A stretch of 30,790 nt of DNA from contig JALNZH010000011.1 in NCBI GenBank assembly GCA_023229405.1, positions 1-30,790 of the forward strand. Direction: 5' to 3'. This document shows positions 7,427 through 16,679 of the stretch, one piece after another. The notes below the pieces were generated by a model that was given only the letters and a program-made list of their open reading frames with translations, had not been told where the DNA came from and searched no databases. Within the stretch, counting starts at the first letter, position 1; each line of letters opens with the position of its first letter. The position numbers and the translations under genes were made by a program. The stretch is from Bacteroidota bacterium. Lineage in GTDB: Bacteria; Bacteroidota; Ignavibacteria; UBA10030; UBA8401.

Positions 7427-10306
7427 ATGAACCTAAACATTTCTCCCACGGATATTTTTGAACCGCGCCACATCGGCCCGAACGAAGCAGACACGAAAGA
7501 GATGCTAAAAACGATCGGCGTATCGTCATTGGACGAACTGATCGATCAGACTGTCCCGGCGAATATCCGCCTGGAAGCCCCGATGAAAATCGGCAAGGCG
7601 ATGTCTGAAAATGAAATGATCAACTATATCCGCGGCGTCGCGTTGCGGAACAAAGTCTTTCGTTCCTTTATCGGCGCAGGATATTACGGAACAATCGTAC
7701 CGCAGGTGATTCAGCGGAATATTTTGGAGAATCCGGGTTGGTACACACAGTATACACCGTATCAGGCGGAAATTTCGCAGGGACGCTTGGAAGCACTGCT
7801 GAATTATCAGACAATGATTATCGATCTGACCGGCATGCAGATTGCCAATGCATCGTTGCTGGATGAAGGGACTGCTGCTGCGGAAGCAATGTTCATGATG
7901 TATTCGGCGAATCATGAGAAAAAAGGAAATCAGTTTTTCATTTCCGAAGAAGTTTTTCCGCAGACCATCGATGTGTTGAAAACGCGTGCTGTTCCCCTCG
8001 GCATTGAATTAGTGATGGGCGATCACCGCACAACGAAGTTCGGTGAGAAAGTGTTTGGAGCGCTTGTGCAATATCCCGCTGGCAAAGGTGCGATTTATGA
8101 TTATTCCGACTTCTGCGCAAAGGCAAAAGCGAATAATGTGCTGGTGACGGTTGCAGCGGATATTCTTGCTTTGACCATTCTTACGCCTCCGGGAGAATTC
8201 GGCGCGGATATCGTTGTCGGAAGCGCACAGCGGTTCGGTGTTCCAATGGGATACGGTGGTCCGCACGCCGCTTTTCTTGCAACGAAAGATGAATACAAAC
8301 GTGTGATGCCGGGGCGTATTATCGGCGTTTCGATTGATGCGAACGGCAACAAAGCATACCGCATGGCGTTACAGACACGCGAACAGCATATCCGCCGCGA
8401 AAAAGCGACGAGCAATATCTGCACCGCACAGGTACTGCTAGCTATTATGGCAGGCATGTACGGCACGTATCATGGACCGGAAGGTTTGAAGAAGATTGCC
8501 GCGCGCGTGCATGGTTTGGCAAAAGTGCTGGATAAAGGGTTAAAGAAACTTGAGTTTACACAATCCAACGAAACGTATTTTGATACGCTGCATATCGTCA
8601 CCGGAAATGTTACGGCGTCTATTCTAAATCGTGCTGTCGGCGCGCAAATGAACTTCCGTCAGATCAGCGAAACCGAAATCGGCATATCGGTGGATGAAAC
8701 AACCACCGTAAAGGAAATTGAAACAATCCTGTCGGTCTTCGCTTCGGTAAAAAACAAAGTAATTTCTGTTGCTGAGCTGTCTAAAAATTTGCAGTTGGAA
8801 TGGGAGAAGAAATTCATCCGCACGAGCAATTTTATGCTCCATCCGGTCTTCAACTCGCATCATTCAGAACACGAAATGCTCCGCTATATGCATGCGTTGG
8901 AAATGAAAGACCTTTCGCTGAATTTTTCAATGATTCCGCTCGGTTCCTGCACCATGAAACTGAATGCGACAACGGAGATGCTTCCTGTGACGATGCCGGA
9001 ATTTGGATCGCTGCATCCGTTCACGCCGCGCGAGCAGGCGATGGGATACTCGCAAATTTTTGAAGAACTCTCCAACGATCTAAAAGAGATCACCGGATTT
9101 GCCGGAGTATCGTTGCAGCCAAATGCCGGCGCGCAAGGTGAATACACCGGTCTGCTTGTCATCCGCCAGTATCTGAAATCGAAAAACGAATTGCATCGTA
9201 CCATTGCTCTGATTCCTTCGTCGGCGCACGGCACGAATCCTGCCAGCGCAGTAATGGCCGGTTTCAAAGTGGTCGTAGTAAAATGTGATGAACAGGGCAA
9301 TGTGGAAGTGGGAGATCTGAAAACAAAAGCAGAAGAGCATAAAGCAAATCTTGCCTGTTTAATGGTGACCTATCCTTCCACACACGGCGTATTCGAAGAG
9401 AGCATTCAAGAAATCTGTTCCATCATCCACAAAAATGGCGGTCAGGTCTATATGGACGGTGCGAACATGAACGCGCAGGTCGGTTTAACTTCGCCTGCTC
9501 GTATCGGTGCAGATGTTTGTCACTTGAACCTTCACAAGACGTTCAGCATTCCGCACGGCGGCGGCGGTCCGGGCATGGGACCGATCTGCGTTGCGGAACA
9601 TCTTGTTCCGTTCCTGCCGGGACATTCCGTCGTACCGATCGGGGGCGAACAATCCATGAGCGCCGTTTCTTCCGGTCCGTGGGGGAGCGCGAGCGTGTTG
9701 CTCATCTCGTATATGTATATTAAAATGATGGGCGCTACCGGTTTGACGAATGCTACGAAATATGCCATTTTGAATGCAAACTATATCAAATCCAAACTGG
9801 AAAAAGAATTTGACGTGCTGTATGTCGGCAAGAATGGACGCTGCGCGCATGAAATGATTATCGACATGCGGAAGTTCAAAGCATCGGCCGGGGTGGAAGT
9901 GACCGATATTGCAAAACGGTTAATGGATTATGGTTTCCATGCGCCGACCGTTTCGTTCCCGGTTGCCGGAACATTAATGATCGAGCCGACCGAAAGCGAA
10001 CCGAAAGGAGAACTGGACCGGTTCTGTGATGCATTATTCCACATTCGCAAAGAGATTGCCGAGATTGAACAGGGAAAATTTTCGAAAGAAGATAATGTGC
10101 TGCATCACGCGCCTCACACGGCGAGCGTTGTGATGAGCGACGAGTGGAAACACTCCTACTCGCGTGAAAAAGCAGCGTTTCCGATACCGTGGGTGCGTGC
10201 GCATAAATTTTGGCCGAGCATCGGACGCATTAATGATACATACGGCGACCGGCAGCTGGTCTGCAGTTGTCCTCCGGTAGAAAGTTATACGGAACACACT
10301 ATTTAA
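7427..10306 (+). CDS. gcvP: Glycine dehydrogenase (decarboxylating), P-protein of the glycine cleavage system
   Basis: This PLP enzyme decarboxylates glycine and passes the aminomethyl group to the lipoyl arm of the H-protein. At 959 residues it is the fused single-chain form, containing both the N-terminal half (FEPRHIGPNEADTKEML near the start, GAGYYGTIVPQVIQRN, WYTQYTPYQAEISQGR) and the C-terminal PLP half. The PLP lysine is Lys704 in HLNLHKTFSIPHGGGGPG. Other hallmarks are SMIPLGSCTMKLNA and QPNAGAQGEYTGL. It is cytoplasmic. No gcvT or gcvH gene is in the window, so the other subunits must be elsewhere. The ATG start gives the expected N-terminus. Confidence 0.98.
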   Translation: MNLNISPTDIFEPRHIGPNEADTKEMLKTIGVSSLDELIDQTVPANIRLEAPMKIGKAMSENEMINYIRGVALRNKVFRSFIGAGYYGTIVPQVIQRNILENPGWYTQYTPYQAEISQGRLEALLNYQTMIIDLTGMQIANASLLDEGTAAAEAMFMMYSANHEKKGNQFFISEEVFPQTIDVLKTRAVPLGIELVMGDHRTTKFGEKVFGALVQYPAGKGAIYDYSDFCAKAKANNVLVTVAADILALTILTPPGEFGADIVVGSAQRFGVPMGYGGPHAAFLATKDEYKRVMPGRIIGVSIDANGNKAYRMALQTREQHIRREKATSNICTAQVLLAIMAGMYGTYHGPEGLKKIAARVHGLAKVLDKGLKKLEFTQSNETYFDTLHIVTGNVTASILNRAVGAQMNFRQISETEIGISVDETTTVKEIETILSVFASVKNKVISVAELSKNLQLEWEKKFIRTSNFMLHPVFNSHHSEHEMLRYMHALEMKDLSLNFSMIPLGSCTMKLNATTEMLPVTMPEFGSLHPFTPREQAMGYSQIFEELSNDLKEITGFAGVSLQPNAGAQGEYTGLLVIRQYLKSKNELHRTIALIPSSAHGTNPASAVMAGFKVVVVKCDEQGNVEVGDLKTKAEEHKANLACLMVTYPSTHGVFEESIQEICSIIHKNGGQVYMDGANMNAQVGLTSPARIGADVCHLNLHKTFSIPHGGGGPGMGPICVAEHLVPFLPGHSVVPIGGEQSMSAVSSGPWGSASVLLISYMYIKMMGATGLTNATKYAILNANYIKSKLEKEFDVLYVGKNGRCAHEMIIDMRKFKASAGVEVTDIAKRLMDYGFHAPTVSFPVAGTLMIEPTESEPKGELDRFCDALFHIRKEIAEIEQGKFSKEDNVLHHAPHTASVVMSDEWKHSYSREKAAFPIPWVRAHKFWPSIGRINDTYGDRQLVCSCPPVESYTEHTI

Positions 10307-10311
10307 CGAAA

Positions 10312-10329
10312 CACCGGCCTGCACCGGTG
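10312..10329 (+). other. Small hairpin between gcvP and the CoA-binding gene
   Basis: CACCGG and CCGGTG form a 6-bp stem with a 6-base loop in the 30-base gap between the two genes. It has no T-tract, so it is more likely a processing or stability hairpin than a terminator; the two genes may be cotranscribed. Confidence 0.4.
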
Positions 10330-10336
10330 AAACCAT

Positions 10337-10744
10337 ATGTTGACGACTGATCAAGAAATTAAAAAATTGTTGATCGATGCCAAAACCATCGCAGTCGTTG
10401 GTGCGTCGCCGAAGCCGTGGCGGGACAGTGGTGCGATTGCGGAATTTTTGAAGAACAAAGGATACAAGGTGTATCCTGTGAATCCGCAGTATCAGGAAGT
10501 ACTTGGAATGAAATGTTATCCCGATCTGAAATCGGTTCCGGAAAAGATCGATATTGTGGATATTTTCCGGAACCCGGATGAAGTGGAACCGGTGATAGAT
10601 GAAGCGATTACCGTAGGAGCAAATGCAGTGTGGATGCAATTGAATGTGGTGAATGAAACGGCCGCGGGAAAAGCGGAAAAGGCAGGATTAGCTGTTGTGA
10701 TGGACAGATGTATTGCCGTGGAATACCGGGCGTTGATTCACTAA
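10337..10744 (+). CDS. CoA-binding domain protein (YccU/CoA_binding_2 family)
   Basis: The 135-residue protein is a stand-alone Rossmann-type CoA-binding domain. The nucleotide-binding loop is IAVVGASPKPWRDSG (residues 18-32), followed by GYKVYPVNPQY, the conserved GMKCYPDLKSVPEKIDIVDIF and a C-terminal VMDRCIAVEY. These are family hallmarks; single-domain members bind CoA or acyl-CoA but have no firmly established reaction. The length is typical. It starts 30 bases after gcvP and is closed by a strong terminator, so it is probably the last gene of that transcript. Confidence 0.9.
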   Translation: MLTTDQEIKKLLIDAKTIAVVGASPKPWRDSGAIAEFLKNKGYKVYPVNPQYQEVLGMKCYPDLKSVPEKIDIVDIFRNPDEVEPVIDEAITVGANAVWMQLNVVNETAAGKAEKAGLAVVMDRCIAVEYRALIH

Positions 10745-10765
10745 GAAATTTTGTTGATTATGACG

Positions 10766-10799
10766 AAGGCAGAACAAAAGTTCTGCCTTTTTAATTTTG
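10766..10799 (+). terminator. Intrinsic terminator after the gcvP/CoA-binding unit
   Basis: AAGGCAGAAC (10766-10775) and GTTCTGCCTT (10780-10789) form a perfect 10-bp stem with an AAAA loop, followed by TTTTAATTTTG. Confidence 0.9.
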
Positions 10800-10803
10800 T
10801 TAT

Positions 10804-12141
10804 ATGTACACAATGAACCGATATTTTTTTATACTGATGACTGTTGTGCCTTTGTGCTCGGCACAGGAGTTGAGTGATCCGCAGTTTTCCTTTCCAGATT
10901 CTACATTTCGGGTCGGTCAGATTATCTATATTGGCAACGAGCTGACGAAGTATTACATCATCGAACAGGAAATGTCGTTGAAACCCGGGGCACTCATCAC
11001 CCATCAGGATGTTCAATACGACATAAATCGAATTTACAGTCTGCAGCTCTTTACGAAGGTAGATATCCGTGTAATTCCGGATACCGGAGATCTCGCAACG
11101 CTTTCGGTGCAGGTGGCGGAACGGTGGTATTTTTATCCTTTCCCGGTATTGGGGATAAAGGATAGGGATTTTTCCAAATATTATTTCGGATTGGGATTAG
11201 CCCACAATAATGTGGCAGGCAACAATGTGCAGTTGTACGGAGCATTTGCCATCGGATATGATCCGTTTGTATCGATCAATTATATCAATCCGCAGATTGA
11301 TGTGCAGAACCGTATTTTCTTATCGCTTCGCGCATACTATACAGAACAGCGGAATAAAAGTCTCGTCTCTCTTGCCGGCACTCCCAATTTCGATGAACAG
11401 CGGTCTGGCGGAGAAATCACTGTCGGGAAACGGTTCTCGTTGTTTACATTGATTACGATGAAAGCAGAGTTTCTGAATCTGCGTGTTTCGGATAACAGGG
11501 CTGGAAGAACACTCTCCGCAAACGGGAGGGATGAATTTTATTCGCTCCATACATCATATTCGTACGATACACGCGATCTTAAGGAATATGCGCGCATTGG
11601 TACGTTGGTAAGTCTCGGCGTTTCGAAGTTCGGATTGCTTGAAAAGGATGTTGATTATCAGCGATATGCCTTCGATCTTCGCCGGTTCGTGCCGACATGG
11701 AATGATGTGATTGTTGCAGGACGAGTGTTCGGTAATTTTGCGTACGGCGGAACGGTGCCGAATTACGGCCATACATTTTTCGGATACAATGAACGAATTC
11801 GCGGTCACTTTAAGATAGTGCAGGAAGGAGAACATATTGCGGGAGCAATGCTTGAAACACATATTCCTATTATTTCTCCCCGATATGTTCACTTCGACTA
11901 TATACCGTTCGATCAATTTAAAGATATGCGGTATGCTTTAAATTTCGCCCTCTTCGCTGATGCCGGCAACACATGGCACCGCACCGAACCGACGGCGTTG
12001 AACCGCTGGTATACCGGATACGGCGGGGGATTGCATATTCTGTTGGGATACAGCGCTGTTGGCCGGATAGAATTCGGAATTCCGTACGGAAAACCTTTTT
12101 CCAAAGGGGAAATTATTTTAGATTTAGGAGCGGCACTGTAA
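10804..12141 (+). CDS. Omp85/BamA-like outer-membrane protein with a POTRA-like domain
   Basis: The 445-residue product starts with a signal peptide (NRYFFILMTVVPLCSAQ). Residues about 35-110 resemble a single POTRA domain (GNELTKYYIIEQEMSLKPG, DINRIYSLQLFTKVDI). From about 115 to the end the sequence is a run of amphipathic, aromatic-rich strands, including SYSYDTRD, a motif typical of Omp85 barrels. True BamA has five POTRA domains and about 800 residues, so this is a short single-POTRA relative whose client or transport role is unknown. Start codons at 10804 and 10813 are both possible; the second fits the signal peptide slightly better. The gene follows a terminator directly, so its promoter may overlap that region. 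Confidence 0.85.
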   Translation: MYTMNRYFFILMTVVPLCSAQELSDPQFSFPDSTFRVGQIIYIGNELTKYYIIEQEMSLKPGALITHQDVQYDINRIYSLQLFTKVDIRVIPDTGDLATLSVQVAERWYFYPFPVLGIKDRDFSKYYFGLGLAHNNVAGNNVQLYGAFAIGYDPFVSINYINPQIDVQNRIFLSLRAYYTEQRNKSLVSLAGTPNFDEQRSGGEITVGKRFSLFTLITMKAEFLNLRVSDNRAGRTLSANGRDEFYSLHTSYSYDTRDLKEYARIGTLVSLGVSKFGLLEKDVDYQRYAFDLRRFVPTWNDVIVAGRVFGNFAYGGTVPNYGHTFFGYNERIRGHFKIVQEGEHIAGAMLETHIPIISPRYVHFDYIPFDQFKDMRYALNFALFADAGNTWHRTEPTALNRWYTGYGGGLHILLGYSAVGRIEFGIPYGKPFSKGEIILDLGAAL

Positions 12142-12242
12142 AATGCATTTTATGTCGTTGAGTCGGTGAGAGAGCAACAAACTAGATCTCATTATTATTC
12201 TCATATACTCAACCACTTACCTACTCAACTACTCTAAAGTTT
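12142..12242. other. Low-complexity spacer before rsmE
   Basis: This short gap includes an imperfect series of CTCAACCACTTACCTACTCAACTACTC units (in pieces from about 12199 to 12236). It is similar in style to the spacer before gcvP. No terminator is clear. Confidence 0.4.
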
Positions 12243-12962
12243 ATGAGCGAATATTTTTACGTTCCCGCCGATTATATTATCGATCAGCACATTGCCATTG
12301 AAGGGGAGGAAGCGCGTCACATCTCGCGCGTCTTACGGAAACAGCCCGGGGATATGATCTGGGTGGTGGACGGCGAAGGAAAGGCGTATGAGGTGATCAT
12401 TCGTCTTGTGGCGCCGGAAATGATTGAGTGCGAGATTCAATTTGAACACCACCATCTGCATGAACCGGACATCAACCTTACGCTTGCTGTTGCGCAATTG
12501 AAAAATCCTTCGCGGATGGATTGGATTATTGAAAAAGCGACCGAGCTCGGCGTTCGAACAATAATTCCTCTGCAAACCAACCGTACGATTGCTCGTTCTC
12601 CGAAAGAGGACCGGTGGAATAATATTGCACTCGCCGCAATGAAACAATCCGGACGCTGTATTCTGCCGAAGATTACTCCTCCCACCGATTTTGAAATGGC
12701 GATTGCCAACTCCACCGAGTATGATTTAAAATTGATTCCGTACGAACGAACCGATCATATATTGTTTATTGCGGAGGCGCTGAAACACCGGAAGCCGCCC
12801 CGTTCCGCCATGATTTTGATCGGTCCTGAAGGAGGATTTACGGATGAAGAAGTATTGCATGCGGAAAAAGCTGAGTTTACGCAAGTCTCTTTAGGAAGAC
12901 GAAGACTCCGGACCGAGACGGCTGCAATTGTCGCATTGAGTTGGGTGGTGGGGAATGAGTAG
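12243..12962 (+). CDS. rsmE: 16S rRNA (uracil(1498)-N3)-methyltransferase
   Basis: RsmE methylates N3 of U1498 in 16S rRNA of the assembled 30S subunit, using SAM. The 239-residue length is typical. The N-terminal PUA-like part has HISRVLRKQPGD (residues 26-37). The C-terminal SPOUT knot domain has KNPSRMDWIIEKATELGV (87-104), LIGPEGGFTDEE (192-203) and LGRRRLRTETAA (217-228), the last two forming the SAM-binding trefoil knot. The ATG lacks a strong ribosome binding site. The gene converges on clpX, and a bidirectional terminator separates them. Confidence 0.95.
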   Translation: MSEYFYVPADYIIDQHIAIEGEEARHISRVLRKQPGDMIWVVDGEGKAYEVIIRLVAPEMIECEIQFEHHHLHEPDINLTLAVAQLKNPSRMDWIIEKATELGVRTIIPLQTNRTIARSPKEDRWNNIALAAMKQSGRCILPKITPPTDFEMAIANSTEYDLKLIPYERTDHILFIAEALKHRKPPRSAMILIGPEGGFTDEEVLHAEKAEFTQVSLGRRRLRTETAAIVALSWVVGNE

Positions 12963-13112
12963 CATTACAGTAGTACATAGGATCTCCGATCCGACGTACT
13001 ACCAGCACACCATAAATAATTTGGATGGATAATCCGAACTATAAACCATTTTACCGACGGAATCTACCTCACGTCCATCCACGGTAAGCACGATATTTTT
13101 TCACACTCCGAC

Positions 13113-13163
13113 TTGGCAACAGTCTTCCTATGACTTATAAGGGGTGACTCTGGAGTGTTGCCT
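13113..13163. repeat. Imperfect palindrome (GGCAACA...TGTTGCC)
   Basis: CTTGGCAACAGTC and a roughly matching inverted GGAGTGTTGCC lie about 30 bases apart between rsmE and clpX. The core 7-bp arms GGCAACA/TGTTGCC are perfect. It looks like a REP-type palindromic unit; its family is unknown. Confidence 0.4.
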
Positions 13164-13170
13164 TCACCAA

Positions 13171-13200
13171 TAAAAAACCCCGCTATGCGGGATTTTTTTA
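13171..13200. terminator. Bidirectional terminator between convergent rsmE and clpX
   Basis: CCCGC-TAT-GCGGG is flanked by AAAAAA on the left and TTTTTTT on the right, so it can terminate both the plus-strand rsmE transcript and the minus-strand tig-clpP-clpX transcript. Confidence 0.9.
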
Positions 13201-13231
13201 TATCACTGTCTGTGTCTCTGTGGTAAAAGTA

Positions 13232-14488
13232 CTACGCTGATTTTCTTTCTTCGAGAACGTAAATCGGTTCTTTTTTCTTTTCGACGGTCTCTTTGGTGAC
13301 GACACATTTTGTGACGTTCGCTTTGGATGGGAGGTCATACATAATATCCCGCATGATCTCTTCTACCACGGAACGGAGTGCGCGTGCACCGGTGCCTCGC
13401 GACATCGCCTTCGAAACAATCTGTTTTAACGCTGCTTCTTCGAAATCGAGTTCAACGCCTTCGTATTTGAACAATTTTTTGAACTGTTTTACGATTGCAT
13501 TCCGCGGTTCCACCAGAATGTTCATTAACGCGGTTTCATCCAGCGAGTGCAAAGTAGTCAGCATCGGAAGACGGCCGATAAATTCCGGAATCAATCCGAA
13601 CTTCAGCAGATCGTCCGGTTCTGCTATTTGAATATACGCATCGGCAGTTTGTTCTTTTTTGCTCTTAATCTCTGCGCCGAATCCAAGCGCATTCTTGTGA
13701 ACACGACGAGAGATGATCTTTTCCAGGCCTTCAAATGCTCCGCCGCAGATGAAGAGAATATTCTTCGTGTTAAGATTGATCAGACTCTGTTCGGGATGTT
13801 TGCGTCCACCTTTTGGCGGAACACCGGCAACGGTTCCTTCTAGAATCTTCAGCAATGCCTGTTGTACACCTTCACCCGAGACATCCCGTGTGATGGAGGC
13901 GCTGTCGCTCTTTCGCGCAATCTTGTCGATTTCATCGATGTAGACAATACCGCGTTCGGCACGTTCCACATTGTATTCGGCATTCTGCAGTAAATGAACA
14001 AGAACAGTCTCAACATCATCTCCGACATAACCTGCTTCGGTGAGCGTCGTTGCATCGGCAATAGCGAACGGAACATCAAGAATGCGCGCAAGCGTTTGTG
14101 CAAGCAGCGTTTTCCCGGTTCCCGTCGAACCGATTAAGAGAATATTACTCTTTTCGATTTCCACATTATCTGGATCGGCGAACTGATCCTGCGTATCGAT
14201 CCGTTTGTAGTGATTGTACACAGCAACCGCGAGAGTCTTTTTGGCCTGTTCCTGACCGATTACATATTCATCCAGCGCCATTTTAATCTGCGTGGGTGTC
14301 AGAAGTCCTTTGTTCTTAATCCGTTTGGTACGGGCAGAAGAGAGGTTGTTCCGGATAATGTCCATGGAGGTTGAAACGCACATATCGCAGATGTACACAT
14401 CCGGTCCTGCAATAATGCTCGTTACCTCTTCCGGCCTGCGGCCGCAGAACGAACATCGTACCTTATCTTCGCTTTTTTGCTTGCTCAT
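13232..14488 (-). CDS. clpX: ATP-dependent protease ATP-binding subunit ClpX
   Basis: ClpX unfolds tagged proteins and feeds them to ClpP. The 418-residue protein has the N-terminal zinc-binding domain (Cys12, Cys15, Cys34, Cys37), Walker A GSTGTGKT at 120-127, the substrate-gripping pore loop GYVG at 153-156, Walker B VYIDE at 182-186 and a ClpP-docking LGF loop (in NALGFGAE). The C-terminal sensor region follows (SRGTGARALRSVVEE). All key residues are intact and the length is standard. It begins 3 bases after the clpP stop, so the two are translationally linked; it is the last gene of the tig-clpP-clpX operon and ends at the bidirectional terminator. Confidence 0.98.
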   Translation of the reverse strand: MSKQKSEDKVRCSFCGRRPEEVTSIIAGPDVYICDMCVSTSMDIIRNNLSSARTKRIKNKGLLTPTQIKMALDEYVIGQEQAKKTLAVAVYNHYKRIDTQDQFADPDNVEIEKSNILLIGSTGTGKTLLAQTLARILDVPFAIADATTLTEAGYVGDDVETVLVHLLQNAEYNVERAERGIVYIDEIDKIARKSDSASITRDVSGEGVQQALLKILEGTVAGVPPKGGRKHPEQSLINLNTKNILFICGGAFEGLEKIISRRVHKNALGFGAEIKSKKEQTADAYIQIAEPDDLLKFGLIPEFIGRLPMLTTLHSLDETALMNILVEPRNAIVKQFKKLFKYEGVELDFEEAALKQIVSKAMSRGTGARALRSVVEEIMRDIMYDLPSKANVTKCVVTKETVEKKKEPIYVLEERKSA

Positions 14489-14491
14489 AGA

Positions 14492-15142
14492 CTATTTTTC
14501 TTTTTTACTCTCAGCGGCTCGTTTTGTCAACACTTTGTCGATAAGACCGTACTCTGCAGCTTGCTGCGACGACATGTAGTTGTCGCGATCAGTATCTTTT
14601 TCAACTTCAATAATTGTTTTCCCCGTGTGCTGAGAGATGATCTCGTTTAAACGTTTTTTCGTTTTTAAAATCTCTTCCGCCTGTATGCTGATGTCGGAAG
14701 CAGTTCCTTGCACGCCGCCCCATGGCTGATGAATCATGATACGTGCATTTGGCAATGCCTGACGTTTTCCTTTTTCGCCCGCCAACAGTAAAATTGCCCC
14801 CATGCTTGCCGCCATACCAACGCAGATGGTCGCCACTTGCGGACGAATGATCTGCATGGTGTCGTAGATTGCAAGACCGGCCGTAACAGAACCGCCGGGA
14901 GAATTGATGTAAACGGAAATATCTTTATCCGGATCTTCCGCTTCCAGATGCAGCATCTGTGCGATGGCCAACGAAGCAACGTAATCGTCAATCGCGGTGC
15001 CGATGAACACAATACGTTCTTTTAACAGGCGCGAGAAAATATCGTATGCGCGTTCGCCACGGCTGGTTTGTTCCACCACCATCGGAACGAGCTGGTTGTA
15101 CACTACGTACGGTTTTGTGTGAAGAGTGTTGTTGGTAACCAT
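14492..15142 (-). CDS. clpP: ATP-dependent Clp protease proteolytic subunit ClpP
   Basis: ClpP is the serine peptidase core of ClpXP. I chose the ATG at 15142 because AAGGAG lies 4 bases upstream; the frame is open to 15211, but that would add 23 residues (MRQFLDISYVYYRDC...) unlike any ClpP. The resulting 216 residues fit the family. The catalytic triad by position is Ser113 (GMAASMGA), His138 (IMIHQPWGG) and Asp187 (DTDRDNYM). NQLVPMVVEQTSRGERAYDI is the standard N-terminal segment, which may be processed. It lies between tig and clpX, the common bacterial order for quality-control functions. Confidence 0.97.
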   Translation of the reverse strand: MVTNNTLHTKPYVVYNQLVPMVVEQTSRGERAYDIFSRLLKERIVFIGTAIDDYVASLAIAQMLHLEAEDPDKDISVYINSPGGSVTAGLAIYDTMQIIRPQVATICVGMAASMGAILLLAGEKGKRQALPNARIMIHQPWGGVQGTASDISIQAEEILKTKKRLNEIISQHTGKTIIEVEKDTDRDNYMSSQQAAEYGLIDKVLTKRAAESKKEK

Positions 15143-15252
15143 AAAACTCCTTGTATTGGTAAATTTGCAGTCCCTGTAGTAGACGTATGAGATGTCTAAA
15201 AATTGTCGCACTGTTATGAATAAAAAATCATTTCACGACAATGGGCGAGATA

Positions 15253-16524
15253 TTAATTAGTTGCAAATTTACTGTAGTCATCCGTTTCAACGTCCGTAAT
15301 CTTCACATTTTGTTTGAGAATATCAATAAGCCGATTGTACTTCAAACGCTCTAGCGCATTATCGGAACTTTTGTAGAAATTCACAAGCCGTTCTTTATCG
15401 ATATTTAATTTTGCCGATTCTTCTTCTGCAATCTTTTCAATTTCGGAGTCGGAGATCTCAATTTTCTCTGTTGTGATGAACTGTTCCTTAATCAACAGCC
15501 ATTTGGACTGCCAGAGGGCGGTTTCACGCGCCTGTTCACGGTACGCTTTTTCATTAAAGTTCTTCGGCAGCTGTTTCTTCGGCTGCTGGTTTTTTGCATC
15601 CTCAATGAATGTGTCGGTCACATTTTGAATCAGTGCTTCCGGAACGGTGAATTCGTACTGTTTCACGATGGCGGACAGCAGATCGTTTTCAAAGCGCCGA
15701 TCGCTCCGTTCTTTCCAGAATTCTTCCAGATCCTTTTTGATGTTTTGTTTCAGTTCTTCCGCTGTCTGAAATTTACCGTTGCTCACTTTTTGCGCAAGAG
15801 CATCGTCCATTGCAGGGAGGATTACTTTTTCAATTTTCTTTACGCTCAATTGAAGGTGGACGCCATGTGAATGATCGCCGTGTTGATGACTGAACTTCAC
15901 TTCTTTTATGTCACCGACCGCTGTACCCTGGAGCGCTTCTTTAATCTCTTTTTCTGTAGATTTTTCTCTCAGATAAATCTTCATTCCTTCGCGGGAATGA
16001 CCGTTCTCGTCCATATCTTTCATATCTACGGTGACCACAAAGAATTCATTCTCAACTTTTTGCGCTTCTTCCAGATATGAATTAATCTGCTGGAGACGTT
16101 CAATTTCACTTTGCAATTCCGTGTCGTTTGGTTTGTGTGAATACCGTTCGAGGGTAATGCCTTTGTAGTCCTTCAATTCGAATTCAGGGCGGACCTCGAA
16201 TGTGACCATAAATGTGAGCGGTGTACCCGGCTTATAGTCGATTTTATTGATTTGCGGTGTACCGATGGGATGGAAATTGCGCGATTCTATCTCCTTGCGA
16301 AATACATCGTTCGAAATCTCTTCCACTGCCTGATATTCGATGCTGGCACCAAACATCTTTTTGATCATGTGCATCGGCACTTTGCCCTTACGGAATCCTT
16401 TAATTTCCAATGTCGGTACTGCTTCTTTATACGCTTTCTCAAAATGCGGCGCTAATTCCTCTTGCGACATTGTTACGGTTAATTCCCGAACGCAATCATT
16501 CACATTATTTACGGATACTTCCAC
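15253..16524 (-). CDS. tig: Trigger factor, ribosome-associated chaperone
   Basis: Trigger factor binds the ribosome exit tunnel and shields nascent chains. The 423-residue protein has the ribosome-binding signature GFRKGKVP at residues 43-50, a degenerate middle PPIase-like domain (about 155-235) and a helical C-terminal chaperone domain. The middle domain lacks an obvious FKBP active-site pattern and instead carries a histidine cluster, HQHGDHSHGVH, at 213-223. The start is GTG at 16524, supported by AAGGAG 7 bases upstream. It is first in the tig-clpP-clpX operon, separated from clpP by 110 bases. Confidence 0.95.
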   Translation of the reverse strand: MEVSVNNVNDCVRELTVTMSQEELAPHFEKAYKEAVPTLEIKGFRKGKVPMHMIKKMFGASIEYQAVEEISNDVFRKEIESRNFHPIGTPQINKIDYKPGTPLTFMVTFEVRPEFELKDYKGITLERYSHKPNDTELQSEIERLQQINSYLEEAQKVENEFFVVTVDMKDMDENGHSREGMKIYLREKSTEKEIKEALQGTAVGDIKEVKFSHQHGDHSHGVHLQLSVKKIEKVILPAMDDALAQKVSNGKFQTAEELKQNIKKDLEEFWKERSDRRFENDLLSAIVKQYEFTVPEALIQNVTDTFIEDAKNQQPKKQLPKNFNEKAYREQARETALWQSKWLLIKEQFITTEKIEISDSEIEKIAEEESAKLNIDKERLVNFYKSSDNALERLKYNRLIDILKQNVKITDVETDDYSKFATN

Positions 16525-16562
16525 TGAAACACTCCTTACTTGGTCTGTTATACGATATAGTG

Positions 16563-16588
16563 AAAAAAAATCCCGAATGCTCGGGATT
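16563..16588 (-). terminator. Intrinsic terminator in the tig leader (possible attenuator)
   Basis: On the minus strand AATCCCGA-GCAT-TCGGGATT forms a perfect 8-bp stem followed by T8. It lies 39-64 bases upstream of the tig GTG, downstream of the predicted promoter and with no minus-strand gene between. It may therefore act inside the tig leader rather than ending another gene. Confidence 0.7.
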
Positions 16589-16679
16589 CAAAAAATGTCC
16601 TTAAAAATACGAAAAAATGGGGAAAATGCCAAGAGTAACTTTACCCAAAGCAGTGTCTTAATTCGAATCAGATTACGTC

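Noticed and set aside
15143..15211. Longer ClpP start adding 23 residues
   Set aside because: The extra residues are unlike ClpP N-termini, and AAGGAG lies 4 bases before ATG 15142.
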